Shown: positions 1-11,200, counted from the first letter of the stretch. The stretch is DNA of 64,000 bases from Mucilaginibacter tolerans (GCF_030519375.1 NZ_JAUMKB010000008.1:176275-240274); one strand, 5' to 3'. Notes: a model not told the origin generated them from the letters alone. Numbers and translations are program-made.

Positions 1-430
1 TGGAGCCTAATGTATAAATATTTTTTTAATTGTGAAATAAACACTTAAATAATTTTGGCTCTATTAGTGTGTGGCAAACAATTGAAAAACAAAAAGGCCT
101 AAATCAACCTATCGCCCTAAAGTCCACATTAGTAGGATTTAAGTGACACGCAAACCAAAGAAATGTTGGAAAAAGAGTTCCTGGTATAAACTGAATAGCC
201 TAAGCGACGATAGCGAGGAAAGGGGACCAAAAACCTGGAGCATGCTTCAATAGCACAACGAGGGGAATATACTTGGCTAAATTTCAGCGAATTATAAGCC
301 TAATGCCTCTTTTCGGCCAGCACATTCGTAAAATTTAAAGCTATGCCTTCTGATTTTTATTAAGTGTTTAAAAAAATATTTTGTTATTTAAAAAAATAAG
401 TGTTAATTCGACACTAATTATAAACCCATA
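1..430 (+). promoter_or_regulatory. Upstream region of the arabinose operon with repeated TTAAGTGT-like half-sites
   Basis: No coding gene is recognised in these 430 bases. The stretch carries several copies of one short motif in both orientations: AACACTTAA at 40-48, TTAGTGT at 64-70, TTAAGTG at 139-145, TTAAGTGTTTAA at 360-371, and an inverted pair TAAGTGT (397-403) with ACACTAA (411-417). A TAATTTTG box at 50-57 fits the Bacteroidota -7 element with TTG 17 bases upstream, but it lies far from araB. The repeated half-sites look like binding sites for an arabinose-responsive regulator; that is inference. The same motif recurs at 3752-3760. Confidence 0.4.
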
Positions 431-2149
431 ATGAATAAAACCCAATTTGTAATTGGGGTGGACTACGGTTCCGACTCTGTCCGCTCCGTATTGATTGATG
501 CATCTAATGGCGAAGAAATCGCCTCATCTGTATTCAACTATCCAAGGTGGAGAGATGGATTATATTGCAATTCTGCTGAAAATCGATTCAGGCAGCATCC
601 TCTTGATTATTTGGAAGGGCTCGAAGTCACAATTAAGGATTGTCTGCAAAAAGCCGGTAATAATGTGGCCGATCTGGTTAAAGGCCTATCGGTAGACACA
701 ACAGGTTCAACTCCGGTTGCGGTGAATAAATTTGGCATGCCCTTGGCGTTAACGCCAGGTTTTGAGCAGAACCCGAATGCGATGTTCATTTTATGGAAGG
801 ATCATACTTCAGTTGCTGAAGCTGCCCAGATTAACGAACACGCAGCAAAATTTGATATTAACTACCTTAAATATGTTGGAGGTATTTATTCGTCTGAATG
901 GTTTTGGGCAAAATTGCTACACATTTTAAGAATAGACGACCAGGTTCGGAATGCCTGCCACTCGTGGGTAGAACATTGTGACTGGATACCTTTCTTGTTA
1001 ACCGGTGGTACTAGGGCAGATAATATAAAACGGAGCCGATGCGCAGCTGGGCATAAAGCGCTATGGGCCGAAGAATTTGGTGGGTTGCCGCCCAATGAAT
1101 TCTTCTCATCACTTGATCCGCTCCTCAATGGTTTTACATCCAGGCTATTCACAGAAACCTATACATCAGATCAAAGAGCAGGATATTTAAGTAAAGAGTG
1201 GGCTCAAAAGCTCGGTCTATCTACCAATGTAGCTGTTGGCGTAGGTGCATTTGATGCACATATGGGGGCAGTAGGGGGGCAAATAGAACCTTATCATTTG
1301 AGTAAAGTAATGGGAACTTCCACCTGTGATATTTTAGTGGCACCCACTAGTGAAATGCAGGGCAAATTGGTAAGAGGAATATGCGGCCAGGTAAATGGTT
1401 CCGTTATACCCGGCATGACAGGACTCGAAGCGGGTCAATCTGCATTTGGCGATACCTATGCCTGGTTTAAAAATATGATCTCGTGGCCATTAGACAATCT
1501 CCTTCAAGATTCATCCGTGATCGATGGTAAAACAGCCGAAGCGCTGAAGACCGAAATGAGTGAACGAATTATACCGGAATTGAGCAAGCAGGCACAATTA
1601 CTACCGTTAGATGTAGAAAATGAATTAGCAATCGACTGGTTCAATGGCCGCCGTACCCCAGATGCCGATCAAACCCTTAAAGGCGCTATCACTGGTTTGA
1701 ATTTGGGAAGTGATGCGCCAAAAGTATTTAGGTCATTGGCAGAGGCAACCTGTTTTGGAGCCAAAAGCATTGTTGACCGGTTTATACAAGAAGGAATACC
1801 TGTTAAAGGAATTATAGGTATTGGTGGCGTTGCCAAAAAATCACCGTTTGTGATGCAAATGATGGCTGATGTGCTGGGGATGCCTATCCGGATCCATCAA
1901 TTTAAACATACCTGCGCTTTAGGCGCAGCCATGTTTGCAGCAGTTGTCGCAGGCATATATTCAACTGTTGAAGAGGCTATGACAGCAATGGGGCGCGGTT
2001 TTGACGTGGAGTATTATCCCGATAGCCAATTGCGCGAAATTTATAGTAAACGCTATCGTCAGTACAATGACCTTGGAAAATTTGTGGCCTGGCAAATTGG
2101 CCTGCAATCAACCAATAGTTTACCACAAGCCGACCCTATTTTGCTATGA
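431..2149 (+). CDS. araB: L-ribulokinase
   Basis: This 572-residue FGGY-family kinase phosphorylates L-ribulose to L-ribulose-5-phosphate in the cytoplasm, the second step of arabinose use. The N-terminus has the actin-fold phosphate loop (IGVDYGSDSVRS, from residue 8), a GTSTCDIL segment lies near residue 295 and the C-terminal nucleotide-binding stretch GIGGVAKKSPF near residue 463. The length matches bacterial AraB (about 560). It is followed after 52 bases by araA, so the two are almost certainly co-transcribed. The usual third gene, araD for the 4-epimerase, is not between them. Start is the first ATG after a long AT-rich leader. Confidence 0.96.
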   Translation: MNKTQFVIGVDYGSDSVRSVLIDASNGEEIASSVFNYPRWRDGLYCNSAENRFRQHPLDYLEGLEVTIKDCLQKAGNNVADLVKGLSVDTTGSTPVAVNKFGMPLALTPGFEQNPNAMFILWKDHTSVAEAAQINEHAAKFDINYLKYVGGIYSSEWFWAKLLHILRIDDQVRNACHSWVEHCDWIPFLLTGGTRADNIKRSRCAAGHKALWAEEFGGLPPNEFFSSLDPLLNGFTSRLFTETYTSDQRAGYLSKEWAQKLGLSTNVAVGVGAFDAHMGAVGGQIEPYHLSKVMGTSTCDILVAPTSEMQGKLVRGICGQVNGSVIPGMTGLEAGQSAFGDTYAWFKNMISWPLDNLLQDSSVIDGKTAEALKTEMSERIIPELSKQAQLLPLDVENELAIDWFNGRRTPDADQTLKGAITGLNLGSDAPKVFRSLAEATCFGAKSIVDRFIQEGIPVKGIIGIGGVAKKSPFVMQMMADVLGMPIRIHQFKHTCALGAAMFAAVVAGIYSTVEEAMTAMGRGFDVEYYPDSQLREIYSKRYRQYNDLGKFVAWQIGLQSTNSLPQADPILL

Positions 2150-2201
2150 GCCAATATCAGCATATTAAACAGAATTAAAATTTTAAATAAACCTTAAAAT
2201 A

Positions 2202-3692
2202 ATGATCGATCTAAAAAAATTTGAAGTGTGGTTTGTTACAGGCAGTCAGCACCTGTATGGTGAAGAAACATTAAAACTGGTTGCTGAGCATTCACAACAG
2301 ATAGCAAAAGGCCTCGATAGCTCGGGCAAAATAGCTGTACAGGTAGTATATAAGCCAGTGGTAAAAAGCACAGAAGAAATTTATGCAACTATTCAACAGG
2401 CTAATGCAGCTGAAAATTGCATCGGAATAATTACCTGGATGCATACATTTTCGCCTGCTAAAATGTGGATACGAGGATTGAGCATCCTGCAAAAACCAAT
2501 GCTTCACCTGCACACGCAGTTTAACAGGGATATTCCATGGAGTTCAATTGATATGGACTTTATGAATTTAAACCAGAGCGCTCATGGCGATCGTGAATTT
2601 GGCTTCATTGTTTCGCGTATGCGCAAAAACCGTAAGGTTGTTGTAGGGCACTGGCATGACAGTGAAGTTGTTGCGCAAATAGATGCCTGGGCAAGGGCCG
2701 CTGCCGGATGGCACGACTGGCAGGGTGCGAAATTTGTTCGTTTTGGAGATAATATGCGTTTTGTGGCCGTTACTGATGGCGATAAGGTAGAGGCTGAATT
2801 AAAATTTGGTTTCTCAGTAAATACCCATGGCGTAGGCGACCTTGTTGCTGTGATCAATGATGTAACTGAAGCGGAGGTCGATGCACTGACAGCTGAGTAT
2901 GAAGCGTCTTATAACATGGATGCACCTTTGCGCAAAGGTGGCGAAAAATATTCCTCTGTATATGAAGCTGCTAAAATAGAGATCGGGTTGCGTAAGTTTT
3001 TAGAAAAAGGAGGTTTTAAAGGCTTCTCGGATACATTTGAAGATCTGCATGGTATGGTACAATTACCAGGCATCGCAGCACAGCGCTTAATGGCCGATGG
3101 ATATGGATTTGCAGGCGAGGGTGACTGGAAGACGGCTGCCCTGGTACGCGCTTTTAAAGTAATGGGAAGCGGGCTTAAGGGTGGCAATGCCTTTATGGAA
3201 GATTATACCTATCATTTTGATCCCAATAATAGCCTTGTTTTAGGCTCTCATATGCTTGAAGTGGATGCATCGTTATCAAATGGCAAAGCTTCACTCGAGG
3301 TTCATCCATTGGGAATTGGCGGCAAAGCTGATCCTGCACGCTTGGTATTTAATGTAGCGGGCGGGCCAGCAATAAATGCTTCCATCATCGATATGGGCAA
3401 TCGTTTCAGGTTACTAATTAATGAGGTCGAGGCTGTTGAGCCGCAGAATGACCTGCCTAATCTACCTGTTGCACGGGTGCTTTGGAAGCCATACCCTGAT
3501 ATGAAAACCGGCTGCGCAGCGTGGATATATGCGGGTGGCGCACACCATACGGCTTATAGCCAAAATCTTACTGCTGAACATTTACAGGATTTTGCAGATA
3601 TGGCAGGATTAGAGTTTTTACGAATAGGTAAAGACACAAAGCTTGATCAATTCCGCAATGAGATACGCTGGAATGAGGTAGCTTATAAATAA
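2202..3692 (+). CDS. araA: L-arabinose isomerase
   Basis: The 496-residue product converts L-arabinose to L-ribulose, the first pathway step, with a manganese ion. The family metal and catalytic positions are visible: Glu306 in GFAGEGDWK, Glu333 in FMEDYTYHF, His350 in GSHMLEV and the His pair near 448-449 in [10 protein letters not shown]. Length and spacing of these residues match E. coli AraA closely, so the enzyme should be active. It sits 52 bases after araB and is followed by an intrinsic terminator-like hairpin before the transporter gene, which may lower expression of the downstream half of the operon. Confidence 0.97.
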   Translation: MIDLKKFEVWFVTGSQHLYGEETLKLVAEHSQQIAKGLDSSGKIAVQVVYKPVVKSTEEIYATIQQANAAENCIGIITWMHTFSPAKMWIRGLSILQKPMLHLHTQFNRDIPWSSIDMDFMNLNQSAHGDREFGFIVSRMRKNRKVVVGHWHDSEVVAQIDAWARAAAGWHDWQGAKFVRFGDNMRFVAVTDGDKVEAELKFGFSVNTHGVGDLVAVINDVTEAEVDALTAEYEASYNMDAPLRKGGEKYSSVYEAAKIEIGLRKFLEKGGFKGFSDTFEDLHGMVQLPGIAAQRLMADGYGFAGEGDWKTAALVRAFKVMGSGLKGGNAFMEDYTYHFDPNNSLVLGSHMLEVDASLSNGKASLEVHPLGIGGKADPARLVFNVAGGPAINASIIDMGNRFRLLINEVEAVEPQNDLPNLPVARVLWKPYPDMKTGCAAWIYAGGAHHTAYSQNLTAEHLQDFADMAGLEFLRIGKDTKLDQFRNEIRWNEVAYK

Positions 3693-3706
3693 GCATTATA
3701 GATATG

Positions 3707-3752
3707 CAGATCAGGCAGTCCGGATGGGATTACGATTGCCTGATCTGTTTTA
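3707..3752 (+). terminator. Hairpin inside the arabinose operon, between araA and the symporter
   Basis: An 11-base perfect inverted repeat, CAGATCAGGCA (3707-3717) and TGCCTGATCTG (3737-3747), closes a 19-base loop and is followed by TTTTAA. It lies 15 bases after the araA stop and 27 bases before the symporter start. The T-tract is short, so a partial terminator or an mRNA-stabilising 3' hairpin is more likely than a full stop. A copy of the AACACTTAA motif follows directly at 3752-3760. Confidence 0.6.
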
Positions 3753-3778
3753 ACACTTAAGACCAATTTAACCTGATT

Positions 3779-5485
3779 ATGAACAAATTTTCAACCCCCG
3801 ATTATGTCATTTTCGTCATATACTTTATTATAGTATCCAGTTATGGCTATTGGGTTTACAGTCGCAAAAAAAAGAAGGGCATCTCCGGCAGTCACGACTT
3901 CTTTTTGGCTGAAGGCTCTCTTACCTGGTGGGCCATTGGCGCATCGTTGATCGCCTCTAATATTTCTGCAGAACAATTTATTGGAGCAAGCGGACAAGGC
4001 TTTACTGTAGGGATTGCAGTAGCGGCATATGAATGGATAGCTGCCATCGCGCTGATTATTGTAGCCGTTTGGTTTATCCCGGTATATCTTAAAAATAAGA
4101 TTTATACAATGCCGCAGTTCCTCGAAACACGTTACAACCCGGCTGTTAGTTTAATAATGGCTTTATTCTGGCTGTTCCTGTACGTATTCGTTAATTTAAC
4201 CTCTATTCTTTTCCTGGGGGCTTTGGCCATAAACAGTTTGTTAGGCGGTGATCCTATTGTGTTTCACTGGGTAATCATCGCACTTGCTGTGTTTGCACTG
4301 GTTATTGCCCTTGGTGGTATGAAAGTAATTGGATTTACCGATGTAATACAGGTACTAGTATTAGTAATTGGCGGTTTGGCCACAACCTATATTGCACTAA
4401 CATTGGTTAGCGAGCGCTTAGGACTGGGTAAAGACGCACTTGCTGGTTTTACCGCGATGCTGAAGGATTCCCCGGAGCACTTTAAGATGATATTAGCTAA
4501 ACCGGGGCCGCATGCATCGCAGGCCGATATTAATAAATACCTGCTGCTGCCCGGCATTGCCATGTATTTTGCCGGGCAATGGATAGTAAACCTTAATTAT
4601 TGGGGATGTAACCAGTATATTACCCAAAGAGCCCTGGGTTCAGATATTAACACTGCCCGTACAGGTATATTATTTGCCGGCCTGATGAAGCTGGCCATGC
4701 CTGTTATTGTAATCCTTCCCGGTATTGCTGCTTACGTATTATATAAAAATGGTGGCCTGCAGCAGGAAATGAATGCCGGTGGCCATTTAAACGCTGATAA
4801 TGCTTATTCGGCTGTTCTGGGCTTTTTGCCAAAAGGTTTAAAGGGGCTTTCAATAGCTGCGTTAACCGCCGCCATTGTAGCCTCACTTGCCGGTAAGGCA
4901 AACAGCATCTCCACCATATTTACTATGGACATTTACAAAAAATACATTAAAAAGGATGCCGATGAAAAGGGCATGGTAAAAATGGGTAAAATAATTATTG
5001 CTGCGGCAATGCTGATTTCTATTTTGCTTACCTGGAAAGACCTTTTAGGTATTGGTGGCTCAGGAGGCTTTAATTTCATACAAAAGGGTACCGGTTATTT
5101 CAGCCCCGGCGTTTTTGCCATGTTCATTCTCGGGATGTTTTGGAAAAGGACTACCGGCGCTTCTGCAATTGTTGGTGTACTGTCGGGTTTTGCCTTATCT
5201 GTTTTGTTTAACAATTTCGCTCCGGCATTATTCGGGCACGAAACTATTTTATATACAGCTTATCCCGATAGTGATGGTGTATATCAGATACCGTTCCTTA
5301 TATGTATGGGATGGTCATTCTTTTTCACTATGCTCATCATGATAGGGATCAGTTTGGGCGGACCTAAAATCAACCCCAAATCATTTGCAATTGACAAGGC
5401 GATGTTTAAAGTTGCGCCCTCAACCCTTGCTTTAATAGTAACAACACTTTTACTGCTCGCCATGCTTTATGTAAAGTTTTGGTAA
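3779..5485 (+). CDS. Sodium:solute symporter (SSS family), probable arabinose uptake
   Basis: The 568-residue protein is a polytopic inner-membrane symporter of the SSS/SGLT family, with about 14 hydrophobic helices beginning at residue 9. The family core SLIASNISAEQFIGASGQG lies at about residues 57-75, where SGLT proteins bind sodium and sugar. Its place between araA and the pentose-phosphate genes argues for L-arabinose as substrate; the sequence alone does not fix specificity, and other pentoses or galactose are possible. It precedes the transaldolase gene by 16 bases. The start ATG follows an A/T-rich leader typical for this phylum. Confidence 0.9.
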   Translation: MNKFSTPDYVIFVIYFIIVSSYGYWVYSRKKKKGISGSHDFFLAEGSLTWWAIGASLIASNISAEQFIGASGQGFTVGIAVAAYEWIAAIALIIVAVWFIPVYLKNKIYTMPQFLETRYNPAVSLIMALFWLFLYVFVNLTSILFLGALAINSLLGGDPIVFHWVIIALAVFALVIALGGMKVIGFTDVIQVLVLVIGGLATTYIALTLVSERLGLGKDALAGFTAMLKDSPEHFKMILAKPGPHASQADINKYLLLPGIAMYFAGQWIVNLNYWGCNQYITQRALGSDINTARTGILFAGLMKLAMPVIVILPGIAAYVLYKNGGLQQEMNAGGHLNADNAYSAVLGFLPKGLKGLSIAALTAAIVASLAGKANSISTIFTMDIYKKYIKKDADEKGMVKMGKIIIAAAMLISILLTWKDLLGIGGSGGFNFIQKGTGYFSPGVFAMFILGMFWKRTTGASAIVGVLSGFALSVLFNNFAPALFGHETILYTAYPDSDGVYQIPFLICMGWSFFFTMLIMIGISLGGPKINPKSFAIDKAMFKVAPSTLALIVTTLLLLAMLYVKFW

Positions 5486-5501
5486 TAATTAAAATTAAGA
5501 A

Positions 5502-6161
5502 ATGAAGTTTTTTATTGACACAGCCAATCTGGCACAAATTAAAGAAGCCCACGAAATGGGAATTTTAGATGGCGTTACCACCAATCCATCGCTAATGGCC
5601 AAAGAAGGTATCACCGGACACGAAAACATTATCAATCATTATAAAGCCATTTGCGAAATTACAGATGGTGATGTAAGCGCCGAAGTAATAGCAACAACAT
5701 TTGACGAAATGATAGTTGAAGGCGAAGCATTAGCCAGTTTGCACGAACGAATTGTAGTTAAAGTACCAATGATAAAAGATGGTATAAAAGCCATTAGATA
5801 TTTTTCTCAAAAGGGAATTAAAACTAATTGCACCCTCGTGTTTTCTGCGGGCCAGGCTTTACTTGCTGCTAAAGTTGGTGCAACTTACGTTTCTCCCTTT
5901 ATTGGTCGTTTGGATGATGTGTCTACCGATGGGCTGCGTTTGATAGAAGATATTAATCTCATTTATGATAATTATGGATTCCAGACACAAATACTTGCAG
6001 CTTCTGTGCGGCATCCAATGCATATTATCAACTGTGCCAAGATAGGCGCCGATGTAATAACCGGGCCTTTAAGTGCAATGGCAGCCTTAATGAAACACCC
6101 GCTTACTGATAACGGCCTAGCGCAATTCCTTGCGGATCATGCAAAAGCCGCCGTTGTTTAA
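5502..6161 (+). CDS. Small transaldolase (TalC/fructose-6-phosphate aldolase type)
   Basis: The 219-residue class I aldolase belongs to the short transaldolase family, which moves a dihydroxyacetone unit between sugar phosphates. Lys87 in IVVKVPM is the expected Schiff-base lysine, and [13 protein letters not shown] near residue 25 is the family signature. Some members cleave fructose-6-phosphate instead of acting as transaldolases; in a pentose operon directly before both transketolase subunits, transaldolase activity is the better guess. It lies 16 bases after the symporter and 15 bases before the next gene, so it is part of the same transcript. Confidence 0.92.
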   Translation: MKFFIDTANLAQIKEAHEMGILDGVTTNPSLMAKEGITGHENIINHYKAICEITDGDVSAEVIATTFDEMIVEGEALASLHERIVVKVPMIKDGIKAIRYFSQKGIKTNCTLVFSAGQALLAAKVGATYVSPFIGRLDDVSTDGLRLIEDINLIYDNYGFQTQILAASVRHPMHIINCAKIGADVITGPLSAMAALMKHPLTDNGLAQFLADHAKAAVV

Positions 6162-6176
6162 AACTTAACTAGATCA

Positions 6177-7022
6177 ATGAAAACAGATATACAACAATTA
6201 GAAAAAATAGCCTCGCAGGTACGCAGGGATATTGTGCGGATGGTACACGGTTGCCAGTCAGGACATCCCGGAGGTTCATTGGGTTGCACTGACTTTTTGG
6301 TCGCCTTGTATTTCTCCATTATGAAACACAATCCTGATTTTAAAATGGACGGTATAGGTGAAGATTTATTTTTTTTATCAAACGGGCACATTTCTCCCGT
6401 TTTTTATAGCGTATTGGCGCATGCCGGTTATTTTGATAAGTCTGAGATGGCTACGTTCCGGAAGTTGGGATCGCGCCTGCAGGGCCATCCAACCACGCAC
6501 GAACATTTGCCTGGAGTTCGTATTGCTTCGGGCTCACTAGGACAAGGCTTGTCAGTTGCCATTGGTGCGGCATTGGCAAAAAAACTAAACAACGACGATA
6601 GCCTGGTTTTTACTTTGCATGGTGACGGCGAGTTGCAGGAAGGCCAGATATGGGAAGCTGCGATGTTTGCACCACATAACAGCGTTGATAATTTAATTGC
6701 AACCGTTGATGTTAACGGACAGCAGATTGACGGCCCTACCAAAACAGTTCTTTCCTTGGGAGACCTCCACGCTAAATGGGAAGCATTCGGTTGGGATGTA
6801 ATGGAAATGAAGGGCAATGATATGACCAACGTTGTGGCTACACTCGAAGAAGCTAAAAACCGTAGCGGCAGAGGTAGACCGATCGTAATATTAATGCATA
6901 CAGAGATGGGTTACGGCGTTGATTTTATGATGGGAAGTCATAAATGGCATGGCGTAGCTCCAAATGATGCGCAATTAGAATTGGCCCTTACTCAAATGGA
7001 AGAAACGCTTGGTGACTATTAA
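6177..7022 (+). CDS. Transketolase, N-terminal (thiamine diphosphate-binding) subunit
   Basis: This 281-residue protein is the first half of a split transketolase, an arrangement common in Bacteroidota, Firmicutes and archaea. The thiamine-diphosphate motif GDGELQEGQIWEA is near residue 148-160, and GCQSGHPGGSLG near residue 25 is the substrate phosphate and cofactor contact region. It must pair with the C-terminal subunit encoded directly after it. Together they join pentose and triose/hexose phosphates downstream of arabinose entry. The stop lies inside the extended reading frame of the next gene, but with the preferred downstream start the two genes do not overlap. Confidence 0.95.
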   Translation: MKTDIQQLEKIASQVRRDIVRMVHGCQSGHPGGSLGCTDFLVALYFSIMKHNPDFKMDGIGEDLFFLSNGHISPVFYSVLAHAGYFDKSEMATFRKLGSRLQGHPTTHEHLPGVRIASGSLGQGLSVAIGAALAKKLNNDDSLVFTLHGDGELQEGQIWEAAMFAPHNSVDNLIATVDVNGQQIDGPTKTVLSLGDLHAKWEAFGWDVMEMKGNDMTNVVATLEEAKNRSGRGRPIVILMHTEMGYGVDFMMGSHKWHGVAPNDAQLELALTQMEETLGDY

Positions 7023-7038
7023 AAAACGGCTTGTAAAA

Positions 7039-8046
7039 ATGAAAAAATACACTTACACAGATAAAAAAGATACCCGGTCGGGTTTTGGTGCCGGTTTGCT
7101 GGAAGCAGCCAAAAGAAATGACCAGGTAGTAGCGCTATGTGCGGATTTGATCGGCTCACTTAAAATGAACGATTTTATCAAGGAGTTTCCGGAAAGATTT
7201 TTCCAGATCGGCATAGCTGAAGCTAATATGATGGGTATTGCAGCAGGGCTTACCATAGGAGGAAAAATTCCGTTCACAGGAACTTTTGCAAACTTTTCAA
7301 CCGGAAGGGTTTATGATCAGATCAGGCAATCCATCGCCTATTCTGGTAAAAATGTAAAGATATGTGCCTCGCATGCCGGTTTAACGCTCGGCGAAGATGG
7401 TGCAACGCATCAAATATTGGAAGATATTGGTTTAATGAAAATGCTGCCAGGCATGACGGTGATCAATCCATGTGATTATAATCAGACCAAAGCAGCCACT
7501 ATGGCTATCGCCGAATATGATGGCCCGGTTTACCTGCGTTTTGGTCGCCCTGTAGTGCCCATTTTCACTCCTGCTGACCAGGAATTTGAGATTGGCAAAG
7601 CCTGGATGGTAAATGAAGGTACAGACGTAAGCATTTTTGCAACCGGCCATCTCGTATGGGAAGCTATTATAGCCGGTGAAAAGCTAGCCGAAATGGGAGT
7701 AAATGCCGAGATCATCAATATCCATACCATCAAGCCTTTAGATAGCGATGCAGTATTGTCCTCAGCAGCTAAAACTGGTTGTGTAGTAACTGCAGAAGAA
7801 CACAACAGGTTGGGTGGTCTTGGCGATAGCATAGCACAATTGCTGGCAACCAACATGCCAATACCGCAGGAATACGTGGCAGTAAACGACTCGTTTGGGG
7901 AAAGCGGCACACCTGAAGAATTAATGAAAAAGTATGGCCTGGATAGTGGGCATATCGTAGCTGCCGCATTGAAAGTAATAGATAGAAAAAGATCAGTCTT
8001 AAAACCTGAGGATATTACTCAGGCTACAGGCGAAATCATATCCTGA
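7039..8046 (+). CDS. Transketolase, C-terminal (pyrimidine-binding) subunit
   Basis: The 335-residue protein carries the transketolase pyrimidine-binding and C-terminal domains. GIAEANMMGIAAG holds the glutamate that activates thiamine diphosphate, and LGEDGATHQ is a further family signature. The open frame extends back to 7009, overlapping the preceding gene, but the ATG at 7039 gives an N-terminus beginning MKKYTYTDKKDTRSG, which fits the family, and follows an A-rich leader; I chose it for those reasons. It is the last gene of the operon and is followed by a strong terminator at 8092-8122. Confidence 0.94.
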   Translation: MKKYTYTDKKDTRSGFGAGLLEAAKRNDQVVALCADLIGSLKMNDFIKEFPERFFQIGIAEANMMGIAAGLTIGGKIPFTGTFANFSTGRVYDQIRQSIAYSGKNVKICASHAGLTLGEDGATHQILEDIGLMKMLPGMTVINPCDYNQTKAATMAIAEYDGPVYLRFGRPVVPIFTPADQEFEIGKAWMVNEGTDVSIFATGHLVWEAIIAGEKLAEMGVNAEIINIHTIKPLDSDAVLSSAAKTGCVVTAEEHNRLGGLGDSIAQLLATNMPIPQEYVAVNDSFGESGTPEELMKKYGLDSGHIVAAALKVIDRKRSVLKPEDITQATGEIIS

Positions 8047-8091
8047 ATACAATAAGCAAGTCCCTCCTCATAAATTGGTATATTATGGTCT

Positions 8092-8122
8092 GCCAGGCGC
8101 CCGCCTGGCGGCCATTTTTTTT
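8092..8122 (+). terminator. Terminator of the arabinose operon
   Basis: GCCAGGCG (8092-8099) and CGCCTGGC (8102-8109) form a GC-rich stem with a two-base loop, followed closely by a run of eight or more T residues. It lies 45 bases after the transketolase stop and is a classical intrinsic terminator for the plus strand. Confidence 0.88.
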
Positions 8123-8150
8123 GTAGGCTATTCCACCAGATCAGTATAAA

Positions 8151-8197
8151 AAACAAGGAGCCTTTCAAATCGCGTCATTTGAAGGGCCCCTTGTTTT
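8151..8197. terminator. Second, bidirectional hairpin between convergent genes
   Basis: An imperfect long stem pairs AAACAAGG...CCTTTCAAAT with ATTTGAAGG...CCTTGTTT around a CGCGTC loop and has A- and T-runs on its two sides. It sits between the arabinose operon and the convergent beta-galactosidase gene and would suit termination from the minus strand as well. Confidence 0.65.
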
Positions 8198-8278
8198 GCA
8201 TTATGCCTGAAGCTTAACACGCTTCTGTAAAATCTCTTACAACATCATCTTCCCCACTTGATGTTAGTTTTCCAGGTA

Positions 8279-11200
8279 TTATCTTTCATTGATTTTGTTT
8301 TTGCTAGACAACTGGATTTGATAACTAAATGTAGTTGGTTTGGCATAAACCTGATATTGCTTCAACGGCCTCGGGCCACAACCCCATGAGCCTACACCCA
8401 ATGTTTGATGGCTAACAACAAGCACGGTACCCTTGCTCTTCGGTAAATCTATCTTGTATTCAACCGGTTCCATTTCTTCATCGGTATAGGGAAGTGCAGA
8501 TACCTGCATAAACGATGAATCTGCTTTAACAGTAAATGTTTGTCCTTTTTCAGAGGCAAGATTGGCCCACCGAACATCTTCGTGGTTACCGCATTCCATC
8601 GGTTTTTCGTAGCCGGTCATCTGTTGGTCAACACGGCTGAAATAATGGGCAATATCTGAGCCTTGTTTCCTGTCAGCATAATTCTCCATCGGCCCTCTAC
8701 CCAGATAATCGAACTTATCAAGCCCTTTATTCAGGAGCATACGGACACCGATGCGCGCCAGTACCAATTTTGGATCATTGAAGTTCACTTCATTTTTCGC
8801 ATTGATCGTCCCGTTTGCATAGATGGTATATACAACATGATGATAAACACTAAAACCTTGTCTGCCTGAGCCTGTTAAGTTCACCTCGATCTCAACAACA
8901 CCGGGAGAAACCTGGGCATACTTTAGGCCGCTTGCGGTCCAGCTTAATTCTTTTAAACCCTTACGGTCCCAATCCTCGTAAGCCCACATGTCATCCTTCT
9001 GGTGAGGAGCCCTCCAAAGGTGCAGCGCCGGACCTCCATTCTCTCTGAGCAGGTTTTCGCCATTTTCTTCTATTCTGTAAAAGCTCCCTTTTGCTTTATC
9101 AAACTCCAGGCTAAACTCTTCACCTTTTACTTTGATCAACCCCGTTGAGTCAATCAGCGTCAGACGACCGCCCGGGATTTTGTTATTAGCATCAGCTTTT
9201 GCCACCGGAATTTCAATTTGCTGTGCAGCCACTTCATAACCTTTCGGCGCCCATAGTTGATCAGAAGCCAGGCTGAAGGATATGCGCAGAAAATATTCTG
9301 CACCTGCTTTAGGCTTTAGCGAATAAGGGATTTTTACATCCTTTTCTTCGCCGGGATTGATATTGCCCGGATTAAAATTACCGGAGGCAATATCGGTGCC
9401 GTTTTCGCTCAAGGTCCATTTTGCACTAAGGCCATCCAGGCTGATAAACTGGTACCTGTTTTTGATACTAAATATTTTATTTGGAATATCTTTTGCCTTG
9501 ATGGTGATCCATTGATAAGCATGTTTGAGCTCAGGGTAATGTGGCTTAGGTGATCTGTCAGAAAATACCACGCCTTTGTGAATAAAATAACGATCATTAG
9601 GATACTCACCGAATCCACCGCCATAGGCCGTTATATGATGGTTGGGGTCGCGGTCGTTATAAACCCCCTGGTCCTGCCATTCCCATATAGCGCCGCCAAG
9701 CAATGTTGGATATTTGTCAAAAAGTTCATTGTAAATATCAACAGAGCCCATCGAGTTAAACATAGCGTGGGCATACTCGCATAAATAGAAGGGTTTTGTC
9801 AGCTCATTATCGTTAGCTTTCTTTTCAACGTCATCCACTGAGGTGTACATTTCGCTATCCAGGTCTGCCGGGTTACCGGTACCTATACCAAAGCCCTGGT
9901 AATGCGTAGGGCGGGTATTGTCAATGCCTTTGATGACTTTTAAAATCGCCCTGAAGTTTGAACCACCGCTTCCGCATTCATTCCCCAACGACCAAATAAG
10001 TACCGATGGATGGTTCTTGAAATTTTCGACATTCGCTACGTTTCTCTCAATCAGAGCAGCCTTTATTCTCGGCTCTTCGTTGAATTCGTCCCAGGCGCCA
10101 TGACTTTCCAGGTTGGCTTCGGCAACCAGGTATATTCCATATTCATCACATAATTCATACCACCGCGGATCGTCAGAGTAATGACAGGTTCTTACATGAT
10201 TGCAATTTGCCTGTTTAATGAGTATGATATCCCGGATCATCTGCTCTTCGGTGATCGCATGCCCGTCATCCGGCCAGTTCTCGTGCCTGTTAACCCCTTT
10301 CAATTTAACCGGGACGCCATTAACTAAAAATACACGTCCCTTTATTTCAATTTGTCGAAAGCCCGTTCTCGACGATAAGGTTTCCACCTTGTTGCTCCCG
10401 TCATTTATCGTCAAAACGGTAGTATAAAGTTTAGGCGTTTCTGCGGTCCATTTCTGAGGATTTTTTACTGGAATATCCACATTAATAGTCACTTCTTCAT
10501 TTGGCTGTAAGGCGGGTATTTGATTTTTCACCGAGATCCCCGGCACCATAACTTCGCCATTAAACAGGGATATTTCTATCTCCTTGGACTTGACCGCCAC
10601 ATTGCTGTAGTTTTTTACTTTTGCCGCAACCAGGAGATGGGCATCATGAAAATCTTTGTCAAAAGTTGTTTTTATAAAGTAATCCCTGATATGTTCCTGC
10701 GGGGAGCTCCATAAAGTAACATTCCTGATAATTCCGCTTAAACGCCACATGTCCTGGTCTTCCAGGTAACTGCCGGTTGTAAAGCGGTACACCTCAACTG
10801 CAATTAAGTTATTGCCTGGTTTTACATAATTGGTTATATCGAACTCTGCTGCGTTCCGGCTGTTTACACTGTAACCAACTTTTTTACCATTTACCCAAAG
10901 AAAAAAGCCTGCATCAACTCCATCAAATGTTACCAATATGCGCCTTCCCTCCCAATTCGATGGAACTTCGAAATTGCGACGGTAGCTACCTACAGGGTTT
11001 CGCTCCTGGTACGCTGTATAAGTCACCGATGGTGTGCTCATCACCCGCGGAAAGTCTTTCTGAAAGATATAAGTATAATTACTATAGTATGGCGTACCAT
11101 ATCCCTGCAATTGCCAACAGGAAGGTACTTTAATTTCTTTCCAGGTTGATACGTCGTAATCAGTCTTATAGAAATTTACCGGGCGTTTCTGCGGCCAATC

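Noticed and set aside
5052..5342. 96-residue frame inside the symporter gene
   Set aside because: Out-of-frame shadow of the symporter, with cysteine- and leucine-rich low-complexity content and no start signal.
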